Positions 1-11,627 of a DNA stretch of 64,000 bases are shown here, piece after piece. The position numbers were made by a program, and so were the translations under genes. The number at the start of each line of letters is the position of its first letter. The stretch's first letter is position 1. The notes below the pieces were generated by a model that worked only from the letters and a program-made list of their open reading frames with translations, did no database searches and was not told the origin of the DNA. This stretch comes from Tenebrio molitor (lineage: Eukaryota > Arthropoda > Insecta > Coleoptera > Tenebrionidae): positions 17,484,001-17,548,000 of the forward strand of contig NC_091048.1 in NCBI RefSeq assembly GCF_963966145.1, read 5' to 3'.

Positions 1-345
1 TTGGACCTACCGCCAGAAGACAGGTACATTTTTTTCCATTTGCCTAAACTGTAGACTGACTAAATTGTGTTTAAGATTCATCCGGAACTGTAGCGGAGGT
101 CAGCAGCGCAGAATTTCATTTGCGGCTTCCATGGTGCACATGCCTGAGCTTCTAATTTTAGATGAACCTACGGTTGGTGTAGATCCCATTCTGAGAGAGA
201 GGCAGGTTTATCTCTAGGAGAAAACTTTTTGTAAATATGGGTGTTTTTCAGAATATGGGACCATCTGGTGGAGGTTACATCTAAAGCGAGCATGGCTGTG
301 ATCATCACAACTCATTACATAGAAGAGGCTCGACAAGCAAATTTG
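1..345 (+). CDS. ABC half-transporter (ABCH / insect 'ABCG20/23-like'), nucleotide-binding-domain exons, 5'-partial
   Basis: Three exons were read by hand: 1-23, 76-201 and 252-345. Joined, they encode the end of an ATP-binding cassette. LDLPPEDR leads into the ABC signature NCSGGQQRR, then Walker B and D-loop LLILDEPTVGVDP, then the H-loop TTHYIEEARQANL. The first intron (24-75) is GT-AG and 52 bp. The second (202-251, 50 bp) only keeps the frame if it uses a GC donor. The last exon ends in phase 0 at a GTAGG donor and continues naturally into V-GLMRDGRLLAEESP at 13871. Walker A and the N-terminus lie left of the window. The signature and linker resemble the insect ABCH subfamily, half-transporters of one NBD followed by one TMD; some members are linked to lipid transport to the cuticle. 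The substrate cannot be read here. Confidence 0.85.
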
Positions 346-603
346 GTAGGTATTGCCACTCAAACAGGAGCCATCTAGCTTTATTGAAGGGTTTATAGGC
401 GTCGAAAATACAAGGATATAGGGTAATTTCCATCCTTTTGATTTCACCCCCAAAAGTCATTTACGCAGAATTATGTTGTGTCAAGGATACTCCACTTTTT
501 TTTCCAAACTTATTTCAGAATCACCCTGTATACATATTTCTCAATCGAGTAGATACCAATTGATCTTTTTATTTTTTAATGAATCCAAGACTGCTTTTAT
601 TAA

Positions 604-738
604 GCGCCGGTTGCACCAACGTGAGTTAAATTTAACAACAAATTAAAATATGTATACGAAAACATTGTTATAACAATGGGTAACTAAAGTAACGAAGCAT
701 TTTAACCTACAGTTAACTGGCGTTGGTGCAACCGGCCC
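604..738. mobile_element. MITE, TIR GCGCCGGTTGCACCAACG, TAA flanks
   Basis: The ends are inverted repeats (GCCGGTTGCACCAACG / CGTTGGTGCAACCGGC) flanked by TAA on both sides, which suggests a PIF/Harbinger-type 3-bp target duplication. The interior (cattgtta-aacaat, gtaacgaagcattttaacc) is shared with the elements at 51590-51826, so these belong to one family. Confidence 0.7.
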
Positions 739-820
739 TAAGACAATTTTCAGTTATCGTTACGTGACATCTATCAAACCTAAAATGTATTTGTGTTTAA
801 ATAAAAATAACCTATTAATA

Positions 821-1052
821 CAGGTCATTATAAATGATTGTACCATCGTAGTTGGCGTTGAAAAAAAACCCACACAAATTTTGGATGTGCTGCCAGCTTC
901 GCAACGTTAGACAAACTAGCAGACAGATTTCCATTACCGCCAGCAGCGCTACCTTCGACGATACTAGTCTCACTCATGTTATGAAGCTTGCGGCACATTC
1001 AACTAAGCCACCAACGCCTACTACGAAGGTACAATAATTTATAATGACCCTG
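821..1052. mobile_element. MITE, TIR CAGG-TCATTATAAATGATTGT, TA flanks
   Basis: The inverted ends read caggtcattataaatgatt and aatttataatgaccctg, each flanked by TA. A second copy in the opposite orientation lies at 22740-22975 with the same interior. The short open frame inside is not a gene. Confidence 0.75.
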
Positions 1053-1132
1053 TATAACGAAAATATTATGGGATTTATAATATGCGAGGACGTCACCTGC
1101 ACACGTCCGAGCGTTGTTTAAATCCAATACTA

Positions 1133-1463
1133 CAGGGTTTGTCACGAGAGACTTCCGATGAAAATTTCGTTATATGCAACCGAAACTACAACTTCTAATG
1201 GATTCTAGCTTCTTAAATTTATAAAATGTAATACTTAAATCAACGATTGCTGGCCCATAGTGTCTGTCATGTCAGTTTTCACATTTATATTAACCTTTGC
1301 TCACAACCTCAATAAAGAGAGTGTCATGATTAATTTTATTCGCCAAGCTACTTGGATTGCTAACTTATTTCGAATTAAACAAAATATCAAGTTCTAGGGG
1401 TTTCTTGTATTTTGGGTTGCATACAACGAAATTTTCGTCGGAAGTCTCTCGTGAATAACCCTG
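1133..1463. mobile_element. TA-flanked MITE with about 50-bp inverted ends
   Basis: The left end CAGGGTTTGTCACGAGAGAC and right end GTCTCTCGTGAATAACCCTG are inverted copies, and similarity continues through gaaattttcgt. TA flanks both ends. The right half recurs at about 30170-30413. Confidence 0.75.
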
Positions 1464-1465
1464 TA

Positions 1466-2337
1466 TAGTTCATTTTTTAATGCTGTAGAAAAAGCCAGGC
1501 AGCCCAACATACACTTTCAATAGTTCATTAGATTCTATTTCAGTTTTGTAAATTACTGATCCCATCCATGATGCCATATGTCACAATAAATGCATGTAGC
1601 CTAAGGGAGTCCGTTTCGGCTCAGGGACGCGAGGGTCGCGGGTTCAATTCCATCCCAGGGCGAAATTAAAAAATGAAAAAAAAAAAGCCTATATTCTGTC
1701 TCGTGATTCGGAAGTCACGTTAAGCCATTGGTCCCGGTCTATTGAGTTGGTCATCATGCCCCTCATAGATTTGTAAAACCAGTCCTAGACTGTGTAACAA
1801 ATTTTTTTTTATTTTAATTCGTGTCACTGTCAATTAGGTATTATTTTAAAGGTAGTTTGGTCAAGGGTTTTTATACTTGATTATCGATGGAATGCACAGA
1901 ACAAATTATGTTCAACGAAAAACTAAATCGTCCTTATCCGTATTCGAAAAAAACATGATTTTGAACATTTACAAACATGTCTGTGATGAACATGCGGATA
2001 CGGTTAAGCTAAAGAAGAGGAGATGTGGGAATTGGATGTGCGTATTGAAGTGACTGTGGAACCACTGATTATTATACACCTTGGAGAGTCTGATGACGAG
2101 TCGGATTAACCGGAAGAATTCAAAGATAAGAGTTGATTTTTTAAATCCATGATATGCCTGAGTTATCGTTAATTGTTTCTATTTACTTACTTACTGTTTT
2201 TTATTCATTAATTCTAGATTAAACATTTCAATTAAAATTTATTATCAATTATAAATGAATCTAAGGTATCTAGGCAGCTTTGATAACTGTATATTGGGCT
2301 GCCTGACTTTTTCTACAGCATTAAAAAATTAACTATT
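1466..2337. mobile_element. 0.87-kb inverted-repeat element abutting the previous MITE
   Basis: A terminal inverted repeat of about 42 bp contains aatgctgtagaaaaag and caggcagccc on the left, and its complement ends near 2337. The interior holds a tRNA-like SINE (about 1597-1810). It also has a short reading frame near 2024-2110 (MWELDVRIEV..., ending GESDDESD and a stop) that may be a coding remnant of unknown origin. Confidence 0.6.
1597..1810 (+). mobile_element. tRNA-derived SINE-like element
   Basis: TAGCCTAAGGG at 1597-1607 fits the RNA polymerase III A box (TRGYNNARNGG). GTTCAATTC at 1642-1650 fits the B box (GWTCRANNC). Their spacing is normal for a tRNA-type promoter. An A-rich stretch follows, and the copy ends in a T-rich tail. 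It does not fold as an obvious functional tRNA, so a SINE head is the better reading. Confidence 0.6.
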
Positions 2338-2593
2338 ATATATTCGAGTTATGTTTCAAGCTTTATCGTATCATTGTATCTAACGTATTATGAGCGCGTA
2401 ACTAAGGTATTATTATGACTAACTAACGTATTATAAGTAACTAAGGAAGCTGAGTTATTCGAATATTATGGACTTCATAATTATCAATAAATGTGTAACA
2501 TAAAGTGATCATAATCGTTAATGATACGATAAATGTACATTAATTTAGATGTCAACTTCATGTCAAATTAAAAAAAAAAAACTAAAACCAACT

Positions 2594-4790
2594 TGTAATG
2601 ATTTGAATACATTACTTTTTCCGCCAAATATTTGAACTTGCGCAAAACGGTAACAAATGTGGTCGTGATCGTCATCGAATCGGAGGAACCCTACGTTGTG
2701 ATTTTCTTTTGGCGGAAAAGGTTCGGAATGCAAACGGTGAGGGTTCCAGTTGGAAGAGTGCCGCAAATAAAACACACATGTGAGGGACGCAAAATACCTT
2801 TTATTAAAAATGTCTGTAATAACTTTGATGAAAAAGAAATTGAAACGAATACAAAGGACAGAAATTAAGTTTAACGAAGTACAAGAAATTAACTAGTTGA
2901 GTACATCACAAAGATAAACGACAAGATGAATGCAACAATATTTAAAATAACAGAAAAACGGGCACATGACAGACAAAATGACAGTTTAAAGCTTGCAAAA
3001 CAAGTAAACAAATTATAAGGCAGTTATTACAGACAGGGACGGATGAAAAACCCTCTTCAAAAACCGTATCCCAGGTATTACTCATGTTTTACAATTCGAT
3101 TAATGTCAACAACAATGTTTAATTTGAAACTACGCGGTCAAGGTACGCCGCCGGGAGCTTAGAGCTGGAGGTAACAAACTTTCGGCCGCGAGGGGACTCA
3201 GGAGAATAATCTGAATCATCTTGAAATCAAGCGACGTTTATAGATATTCGGGGTATTAATGAACGTCAGACTATTTCACCGACCAAGCAAGAGTGACAGA
3301 GCGTTTCGGGGTCGTACGAGTAGCATTCCTAGACCGCAGCCGCAAAGACCTAGGTCCGCCGTCCCCAACCAACCGTTTCCGGACAAAACCCCGAAGTCCC
3401 TATAACCGTCGACGGAAGCTTCACGAAAACATCCCGACGCCGCTCCCGCAAAGACTAAGGTCCGTCCCCGCTAACGGCTCTAAATAACCGTAGCTTCCAC
3501 AGAAATTTACTAAACAACCCCACGACTTCCTGATTGTCACCTAGCTCCCACAGTGGCGCACTTACAACATTTTACTTTAACTTCCGAAATCTAGCAACAA
3601 CACGAAGGAAAAAAACCGGGTTTAATTCTGTACAAAATAATGTAATTTTGAACGTTATTGTTAGAAACAGGTACTGTAGCAGGTAGTCCTGCCTACTTTC
3701 TTTGTGAGAGGGGTGAAATCACCCACCCTTATTTAAGTCGAGATATAGCGGTAAAAACCAGAGTCTACCACTATCCTTGGTACTTAACACTTGTACATCA
3801 ACATTTTGTCATACAATAAAGTTTTTAAGTAGTTATACAAAGACGACTATATCATTTGAACGGCTAATATCACCACCCAACAGTGATTAATCGTTCAAAT
3901 TCTATCGAACAACGCGTAACATTAAACGATGCGAAAATTCAACACAACAAAACGCAACATTAAACAATGATCAAATACACAAAACAAAACGCAACATTAA
4001 ACAAGGATAACATAAGCAAAAACAAACCGCAACATTAAACAATGAGGAAATAAAAGAGAACAAAACGTGAAGTTAAATAACGATAAAATAGAACCACTTT
4101 AAATGGCACAAATGTCAGTAAACAACATAAATCACGAATACAATAATCGCTGGTAATGTTAAACAAAAGAAAATGGCGGGTCGAGTGCCGTTAGAAAATG
4201 TTAGTGAAGAACAAAAACAAAATGGACACACGCGGTTCGGACGACGGCTCCGTATTTTCGAAATTACCAGATTGCTAAAAAAAGAACCTCCCGGGAGAAA
4301 GATAACACTTAAAATTAACAAATGGGCGCTTCTTAAAGAAACAGCATGCAACAAAATGAAATCTACAACATACCCTTACCACGTGGTCCTGGTCCCAAAA
4401 ACAAAACACAAAAAAAAAACAACGAAAGTGGGATAAATTACCCAGGTGAATTAAAACGTTGAATTCCTCACGGGGACACAAAATATCTACTCGGGACGGT
4501 AGTGTAATTGTTCAGATTTAACTTACAAATTTCAGAAACTTGGATCGCTCTTCGCAAGGTGTGTTCGTTTCGAAAAACTAAACAAAAGTGACCTACCCCC
4601 TTCAACCGCCCGCGCGAGCCCGTTTCATCCCCGCTATATTTCGGCTTTTCAACAGCGTCGCCAACTCGCCAAGATTACCAACCCCATCCCTTAGTTCCTA
4701 GTCTAGCCGCTAGTACCTTCCCATTTGGCGCGCTCTCGTGGCGGTACCGGGAATTATAAATTTTTAAATTTTAAACTGGGTCACTACAAA
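2594..4790. repeat. Long direct repeat, copy A (2.2 kb)
   Basis: This matches 7018-8911 almost base for base over long stretches, starting TGTAATGATTTGAATACATT and ending GGGTCACTACAAA. It carries an extra block of about 270 bp (about 3632-3900) that copy B lacks. A region near 3915-4080 is built from imperfect copies of a unit containing caacattaaacaatga. Short open frames in it are conserved between the copies only because the DNA is. The TG...CA ends would allow a long terminal repeat, but no primer-binding site or retroviral-type genes were seen between the copies. Confidence 0.8.
3632..3900. mobile_element. Insertion present only in copy A, possible solo LTR
   Basis: This block interrupts the direct repeat relative to copy B. 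It contains a segment beginning TGTTAGAAACAGG and ending CACCCAACA, with a TATTTAAG box and an AATAAAG signal between them, as in a solo LTR. Its outer edges also look weakly inverted (ttttgaacgtta / taatcgttcaaa), so a foldback element is an alternative. Confidence 0.35.
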
Positions 4791-5140
4791 CTATTATATG
4801 TTTTAATTTTTTTAATAAATATAAATGATCCATGAAGGCGATGAAAATGTATCGGATGTTTTTTATAATTTCACCTCACAGTAGGCGTTGAAGAGGTGAA
4901 ATTTAAAAAAAACACCCGATCTAACTCGTTGAGTTTCAATGTTTGTAAGGCCTTTTACTACTCGTGAATAACTCTATATTTAATTTTAAATAAAATGTTT
5001 TCTTAATACAGTCGATACACAAGTACAGGGTTATTGACGTAAGATGACTAGGTGAAAATACAACCCAAAATACACTTCTGTTCACTGAAAAAGCATACAC
5101 TTACATTTTGCTTGTGTAAATCAGATTTGCGAGTACCTAG

Positions 5141-5552
5141 GTACTATTGGGGACAAAACACTTTGGTCGTCATTTTTCTGTCACTTCAAAACAAATTAAT
5201 GTAAACCAAGCCTTAACGTCAAGTCAATAGTGATGACAATTTCAAATTATTGACTTTTCTCTTGTCAAAAATATGGCACTTTCTACCATTCAAAAATTTA
5301 GAATCATCTCCCTTGTTTCTGAGGGATTGTCCATGGGCCAAATTACCTTGTGGAAACCTTTTCAATTTTTCCTCCTACGAATATCTCCTTCAGTTGTCCA
5401 TTTTTCGGTATTTAACATTTTGCAATGATGAGTTTGACAGTGACAGTGGTTGACAGTAGTAAAAAATAAGGTTAACCGTCCTAATGCTTGCTTTACAACT
5501 TTATGTCAGTCAACTGACTTTGACGACCAAAGTAATTTGTCCCCAATAGTAC
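5141..5552. mobile_element. MITE, ends GTACTATTGGGGACAAA
   Basis: GTACTATTGGGGACAAA at the left is mirrored by TTTGTCCCCAATAGTAC at the right. The next block, tttggtcgtca, mirrors tgacgaccaaa. The interior resembles that of the 'ggcggccaaaa' elements at 51834-54036. Confidence 0.7.
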
Positions 5553-5722
5553 TTACCTGATGTCACTGTCATTGTCAGTGGCAGATAATTGAAATAATTC
5601 GATTTCAGTCGAAATAAAAGTGTTCTTAAGGCCCCCTCAGTGAAGTATGTATTATTCTTTATTTTCAAGGTTTATTGTGGGTTCTTTAAGTCAGGTATAA
5701 TCACAATTCGTTTGTAAATTCT

Positions 5723-5944
5723 TATAGTTTTCCCATTTATAATTTGGTTTTACTACCAGCCCTGTTGTCAGGGAGTTAAATACCCCGACAATAGGCAACT
5801 ACCGCCATAAATCCTAGGACTGTAAAAGAAGGTCTGTTGTCTGACCAGGTTACAATATATTCACTATTGCCAAAACCACAACCCCAGCCCCTAATAATTG
5901 CAATTGCACTGCCATAAAACCAAATTATAAATGGGAAAACTATA
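5723..5944. mobile_element. MITE family with TIR TATAGTTTTCCCATTTATAA
   Basis: Inverted ends of about 30 bp. A close copy in the opposite orientation lies at 23125-23346. Both give a similar open frame on one strand, which is an effect of shared DNA rather than a gene. Confidence 0.8.
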
Positions 5945-6596
5945 CATGATAACTTAATATGGGTAAACATGGAAACAAATATCAAGTAAATTTACACAGC
6001 CAAAAAAATTGCAAAAATCTCTCCCAAGACTTGTATGCTTTTTCCGTGAATAGAAGTGTACATTTTACAAAGCATATTATTAAAATTAAAGAAATAGAAG
6101 AAATCAGGCAAATAATCTTACCTGACCACCCTTTCACAACCTTTGTCAGGATTGGACCCCTTTCCCTGATATTATTTTCGTGCGGCCCATGTTTAATATG
6201 TAGTACCTATGACACTGGTTTCTTTTTTAAATAAATTAGAGTCGTCTTCATCTTTTATAAATTACCGGAGCTGTAACCCAGGAGCGCCTAAGCGAAAGGC
6301 GAAAGGTGACATCTAAACATAATCCTAAAGCTTCCTACTTTCGTTTCAACTGTAAAAGCTCATAATATTTCTTCAAACATTTGTGCATCCTCTTTGAGGA
6401 GATCACGTCCCCCTTCCTAAGAAATTTTATTAAAAATTGCTTTTGACATTTAAGATTGCAATAAGTATAAAAAACATATGACGTTTTATAATTCGTGCCA
6501 CGGGGCTTAGATTCAATTCGACGAAATTGGATAGAGACGATAGATAGTGATGAAACAAAGTGCAGAACGCAATTTTATCTTTTTTATAAAAAATAC

Positions 6597-6924
6597 TAGC
6601 TGCTTTCCAAGTGGGAGTAATTTACTCCGAACAGTTCTACGCCGAACTGTTCATTGGTTTGTGCCGCTTGGAACGCTGAATTTACTCCTGCACTGTACAC
6701 TGTCATTAGTGTCATCTGAGTCCGATTCCCGCCGTATATTTGACATTTCTTAACATCCCCACCACAAAAAAACTCCGAGTACCAAAATTTAGGTAGGTAC
6801 TTCAGGGGGCAGGGGAAGGGTATAACGGAGTAGTTCTGGAGTAGTTCCACAAATTACATGGAACACTTATTGTACTCCTGGAGTAGTTCGGAACTACTCG
6901 CGTAGATACCTGGAAAGCAGCTAT
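6597..6924. mobile_element. MITE with TIR AGCTGCTTTCCA
   Basis: The left end tagctgctttccaagt is mirrored by acctggaaagcagcta. Just inside, the motif gagtaatttactcc / ggagtagttcggaactactc recurs as subterminal palindromes. Confidence 0.6.
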
Positions 6925-7017
6925 TGTTCGAAGAAAACAAAACAACAACAAAAAGAAATGACTCTATTAGTTTGTAAGTTAAGTGGATTTAAAAAGAGAA
7001 CCAGACAGACAAGAATT

Positions 7018-8911
7018 TGTAATGATTTGAATACATTACTTTCTCCGCCAAATATTTGAACCTGCGCAAAACGGTAACAAATGTGGTCGTGATCGTCATC
7101 GAATCGGAGGAGCCCTACGTTGTGATTTTCTTTTGGCGGAAAAGGTTCGGAATGCAAACGGTGAGGGTTCCAGTTGGAAGAGTGCCGCAAATAAAACACA
7201 CATGTGAGGGACACAAAATACCTTTTATTAAAAATGTCTGTAATAACTTTGATGAAAAAGAAATTGAAACGAATACAAAGGACAGAACTTCAGTTAACGA
7301 AGTACAAGAAATTAACTAGTTGAGTACATCACAAAGATAAACGACAAGATGAATGCAACAATACTTAAAATAACAGAAAACGGGTACATAACAGACAAAA
7401 TGACAGGTTAAAGCTTGCAAAACAAGTAAACAAATTATAAGGCAGTTATTACAGACAGGGACGGATGAAAAACCCTCTTCAAAAACCGTATCCCAGGTAT
7501 TACTCATATTTTACAATTCGATTAATTACAAAAACAATGTTTAACTCGGAACTACGCGGTCAAGGTACGCCAACGGGAACTTAGAGCTGGAGGTAACAAA
7601 CTTTCGGCCGCGAGGGGACTCAGAAGAATAATCTGAATCGGCTTGAGACCAGCGACGTTTCTAGATACTCAGGTTAGTAATGAACGTCGGGTTATTTCAC
7701 CGACCAAGAAATAGTGACAAAGCGCCTCGGGGTTGTACGATGAGCTTCCCAAGCCGCTTCGAGCAGAGCTTGCTCCACCTTCCCCAACCAACCGTTTACC
7801 GACAAAAACCTAAGATCTCTAGAACCGCGACGGAGGTTTCACGTCAGCATCCCAGAGCCGCATCGAGCAGGACTTAGGTCCGCCTCCGCTAACGGCCGTA
7901 ACTTAACCGTGGCCTCCCCAGGAATTTACTAGACAACCCCACGACTTCCTGATTGAAACCTAACTCCCATTGTGGCGCACTTACAACATTTTTACTTTAA
8001 CTCTTCCGAAACCTAGCGGTGCTTAACAACAACATAAAGAAAACCCGAGTTTAATTCAATCGAACAACGCGTAACATTAAACGATGCGAACATTCAACAC
8101 AAAAAAAGCGCAACATTAAACAATGATCAAATAAACAAAACAAAACGCAACATTAAACAAGGATAACATAAGCAAAAACAACAAACCACAACATTAAACA
8201 ATGAGGAAATAAAAGAGAACAAAACGTGAAGTTAAATAACGATAAAATAGAACCACTTTAAATGGCTCAAATATCAGTAAACAACATAAATCACGAATAC
8301 AATAATCGCTGGTAATGTTAAACAAAAAGATGGCGGGTCGAGTGCCGTTAAAATAAAATGTTAGTGAAAGAAACAAAATGGACGCTCGCGGTACGGACGA
8401 CGGCTCCGAATTTCCGAAATTACAAGATTACAAAAAAAATGAACCTCCCGGGAGAAGATTAGTGATAACGCTTAAAATTAAGAAATGGGAGCTTCTTAAA
8501 GAAACAGCATGCAACAAAATGAAATCTACAACATACCCTTACCACGTGGTCCTGGCCCCAAAAACAAACACAAAAAAAAGCAACGAAAGTGGGATAAATT
8601 ACCCAGGTGAATTAAAAAAAACGCCGGATTCTTCACGGGACACAAAATATCTACTTGGAGCGGTAGTGTAATCGGTTCAGATGTAACTTACAGATTTTTG
8701 GAATATTGGAGCGCTCTTCGCAAGGTCTGTTCGTTTCGAAAAACTAAAAAAAAGTGACCTACCCCCATCAACCACCCGCGTGAGCCCGTTTCACCCCCCG
8801 CTATATTTCCGCTCGCAGTTCCTAGTCTAGCCGCTGGTACCTTCACATTTGGCGTGCTGTTGTGGCGGTACCGGAAATTTAAATTTGAATTTTAAACTGG
8901 GTCACTACAAA
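7018..8911. repeat. Long direct repeat, copy B (1.9 kb)
   Basis: This is the second copy of the unit at 2594-4790, in the same orientation with 2.2 kb between copies. It lacks the roughly 270-bp insertion. A purine-rich stretch (aaaaagagaaccagacagac) lies just before its start. Confidence 0.8.
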
Positions 8912-8963
8912 TTCTAAAAATGTAAGTTAACCGAGTATGTAAGTTTAATACATCAGTGGATAT

Positions 8964-9352
8964 ACATACATAGAGGTATTTTCATATTTGGTGGCGGAAA
9001 CAAAAAACTGAGAAATGTCACAAAAATGTATTGTCAGTGTCAAATTTCTCATAAACGCCGTAAAAAGGAATGTCTAGGTAAATATAAATTTTCGTTAAAT
9101 AAATTGAAAAAACAAATTCTAAGGAAACCAATTTTTGTCAGTGCTTCATAAGGAAAAGTTATTCTCATAGAATCAAACGTATTACAAATTATTTCTCTAG
9201 TTCGACGATGAATAACTTTCTTATTGCCAATTTGCTGCATTTCTGTCGAAATCACGAACGTCTTTGACAAATTTGACACTGACAATACAAATTTGTGACA
9301 TTTCTCAGTCTTTTGTTTCCGCCACCAAATATGAAAATACCTCTACATACAT
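8964..9352. mobile_element. Foldback MITE with about 80-bp arms
   Basis: The left arm (tacatacatagaggtatttt through gtggcggaaac and tgtcagtgtcaaattt) is mirrored on the right up to 9352. This arm is long for a 390-bp element. Confidence 0.75.
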
Positions 9353-10767
9353 GTTTGCTTTTTTTATTTATTTAGAAAAATCAAATACAAGGTTACTATC
9401 ACCGTCATCACAATTTCACCATATAATTGATACAATTAATTATTTTTTTATGCGTATTAAATATACAAATTACATACGTGTTAACCGTGGGACTCCACGA
9501 ACGCCACGTCAGCACCGCGTGGGAAATCTCGGTGGTACTCGGCGGGAACCGACGGTCCACGACGGGAGCAGGACGAAGTACCGTGCGGGAAGCACAGGGA
9601 GATAGAAGCTAAAGTCAAAGCGAAACATGACAGGGCGGAGCTTAGGATGCGCGGTCTCCAATTTACCGCTGACAGGGGCGTATCATACAGTCGTCAGTTT
9701 AGGGGCAAAAACTTAACCAAAACGCAATTTTCTCCATCTGATAAAAGAAATTCTACACCGAGGTCATCTACATAACATTCTCTTAACATATTCTGTATAG
9801 CGTAAACAAAGGAAATTTTTTGACTCCGCCACTGTCAAAGTAACTGATCTACATTCGTCTTCTGCGCAAACCACGTGATGTCATGTTTCGTTTTGACTTT
9901 ACCTTCTACGAATCTACCAGCAAAGGGTACAGACTTGTATCGAATCGATCCGGAATTAAAACTCCTTGTTTTGTGGCCATTTGTTTCATTAATTTACCGC
10001 CCAATCACAAATCCTGCTAACATACGTATTTTATTTTTTGCTTTCGCAATGCACCGATTAGTGATTACACTTTTATTCGTTTTATAATTTTTAATTTGCA
10101 GTTTATTACATGAAAACATTTGCTTTTAGAAACATGATGAACACTAAATTTTAATATATACTTAGGTCCTGTAGTCCAGTCAATAGAGACATAAAAATGG
10201 TTCCACCTTGGAAAAGGTACAGAAAAGTTTATACTTGGCAGGTATCTTCTATTAGGCATATTATTAATATTGCCGAGTTTGCGACCTTGGGGGGTTGCCG
10301 CTCGCCCCGCCATACTGGAGAATAGGGGTGGAAAATCACATTTCTGCGATTATTTCATTATCCGTGCGAGATATGTCTATCTAAGTTATTATAGAAAATG
10401 TAGAGCGTATAATTCTCTACATTTTTTGTTGTTTATGTTTTTTTGTCAGATCAATAGTTTCGTAGTTACAGCGTGTAGAAATCGAGAATTTCTTTTATTT
10501 TTGTACTTTTTATTCTTTTCCACACCACAGAGGTAGAGCAATAGGTGCGTTTTTTTTTTAGGTAGTGTCCCCGGTGGGCATAGTCCACGATGCAGTAGAA
10601 GTTTACTGTTTTACTCTTTTTGATCTCTTTGTAACGTAGACGGATCCAAATGATCTGGATCGATCGGTATAGATGAGCTGAATTCATCAGAGTTTATGAA
10701 TTCGGGGATTCCTCTTGAGAATTTTCCTCTTGTTCCTCGGGGTCATCATCATCAATTAGGGAATCTA

Positions 10768-11236
10768 GGTACAATGGGAAGTATGAAAAAATAATAACGG
10801 AAGAACTACCAAAGTACCTAGGAAGAGAGAGTAGAAAGGAGAGAGTGATAATAGCAAGATTTAGGTGTGGAAATGAGGAGAGAGAGAATAAATATTGAAT
10901 GAGGATAGGATTAGAGTGTGCAGGATGTGTGGAGAAAAAAAGGAGACGATAGAACATTTGTTGAATGAATGCGTAGAATTGAGAGAGAGAGATGAAAGTA
11001 GAGAAGAAATGTTGAATGAGAATGGAAGAGGGATCGAATGGATGAAGAATGTTGAGTGGAGAAGAAGGACAATATGTGGGGAATGCTAATTGTTAATTTG
11101 TTAATTGGATATTGATTTTGTTTTAGTTATTTACTTAGATTAGTTTTTTAGTTATTATATATTATATTAAGTTAGTGGAAATGTATAAAAAACGGATTAC
11201 TTTGAAAACCTGTATAGGTATCAAATATACATACAT
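10768..11236 (+). pseudogene. 3' end of a decayed non-LTR retrotransposon
   Basis: A frame from 10768 reads YNGKYEKIITEELPKYLGR..., RVIIARFRCGN and ERENKY. After a one-base slip it continues NEDRIRVCRMCGEKKETIEHLLNEC. The C-x2-C-x8-H-x4-C cluster at the end is typical of the C-terminal zinc-knuckle region of LINE-type reverse transcriptases. The copy ends in a short (ATAC)n tract near 11230. It is 5'-truncated and frameshifted. The exact clade is not determined. Confidence 0.65.
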
Positions 11237-11627
11237 ACAATTATTAGATGAAATTTTTTTAGTTTCAAAGACGTGCAAAACGACGTCTTTTTTTATTTGT
11301 TTTTTAATTTGTTGATATGAGAATTACTTTGTTGATATGATAATATTTAAATTCAGCCATGTGGGTATATTTTCTTACTGAAGAATTTTTTGTGGTAATT
11401 TCGGTACAAAATTAGAATTTTACGAGTCTGTTTCGCCTTTCAAATCGATATCCTGGAAACCATCAATCCAAAAGTACAAAAGTACAAATTTTGGTATTCA
11501 TTATTTAATGAAATGGAAATAACATCAAGCGGAAACAGAAATGAGCGGACAAATTAAAATTATTGAAAAGCGTTTCTTTTAAAAAAGGAAACTTAACCTG
11601 TCTCAGCTCCTCTCGAGAAGCTCAACT

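Noticed and set aside
852..1037. 61-aa reading frame
   Set aside because: Lies within the inverted-repeat element 821-1052; no conserved protein pattern.
2085..2125. Hammerhead-ribozyme-like CTGATGA … GAAG
   Set aside because: The expected GAAA and a stable three-stem layout are not present.
2563..2868. Overlapping short reading frames on both strands, repeated at 6921-7319
   Set aside because: Both occur in the duplicated 2-kb unit, so their conservation reflects DNA copying. No domain was recognised.
5776..5985. Hydrophobic 69-aa frame similar to one at 23066-23293
   Set aside because: Both are translations of the same MITE, in opposite orientation. Not a gene family.
4791..7017. Internal region of an LTR retrotransposon
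   Set aside because: If copies A and B were LTRs this would be the body, but it holds only MITEs, with no gag/pol-like frame and no primer-binding site.
9489..9612. GC-rich frame (VNRGTPRTPRQHRVGN…)
   Set aside because: Short, no domain; may be a degraded retroelement piece.
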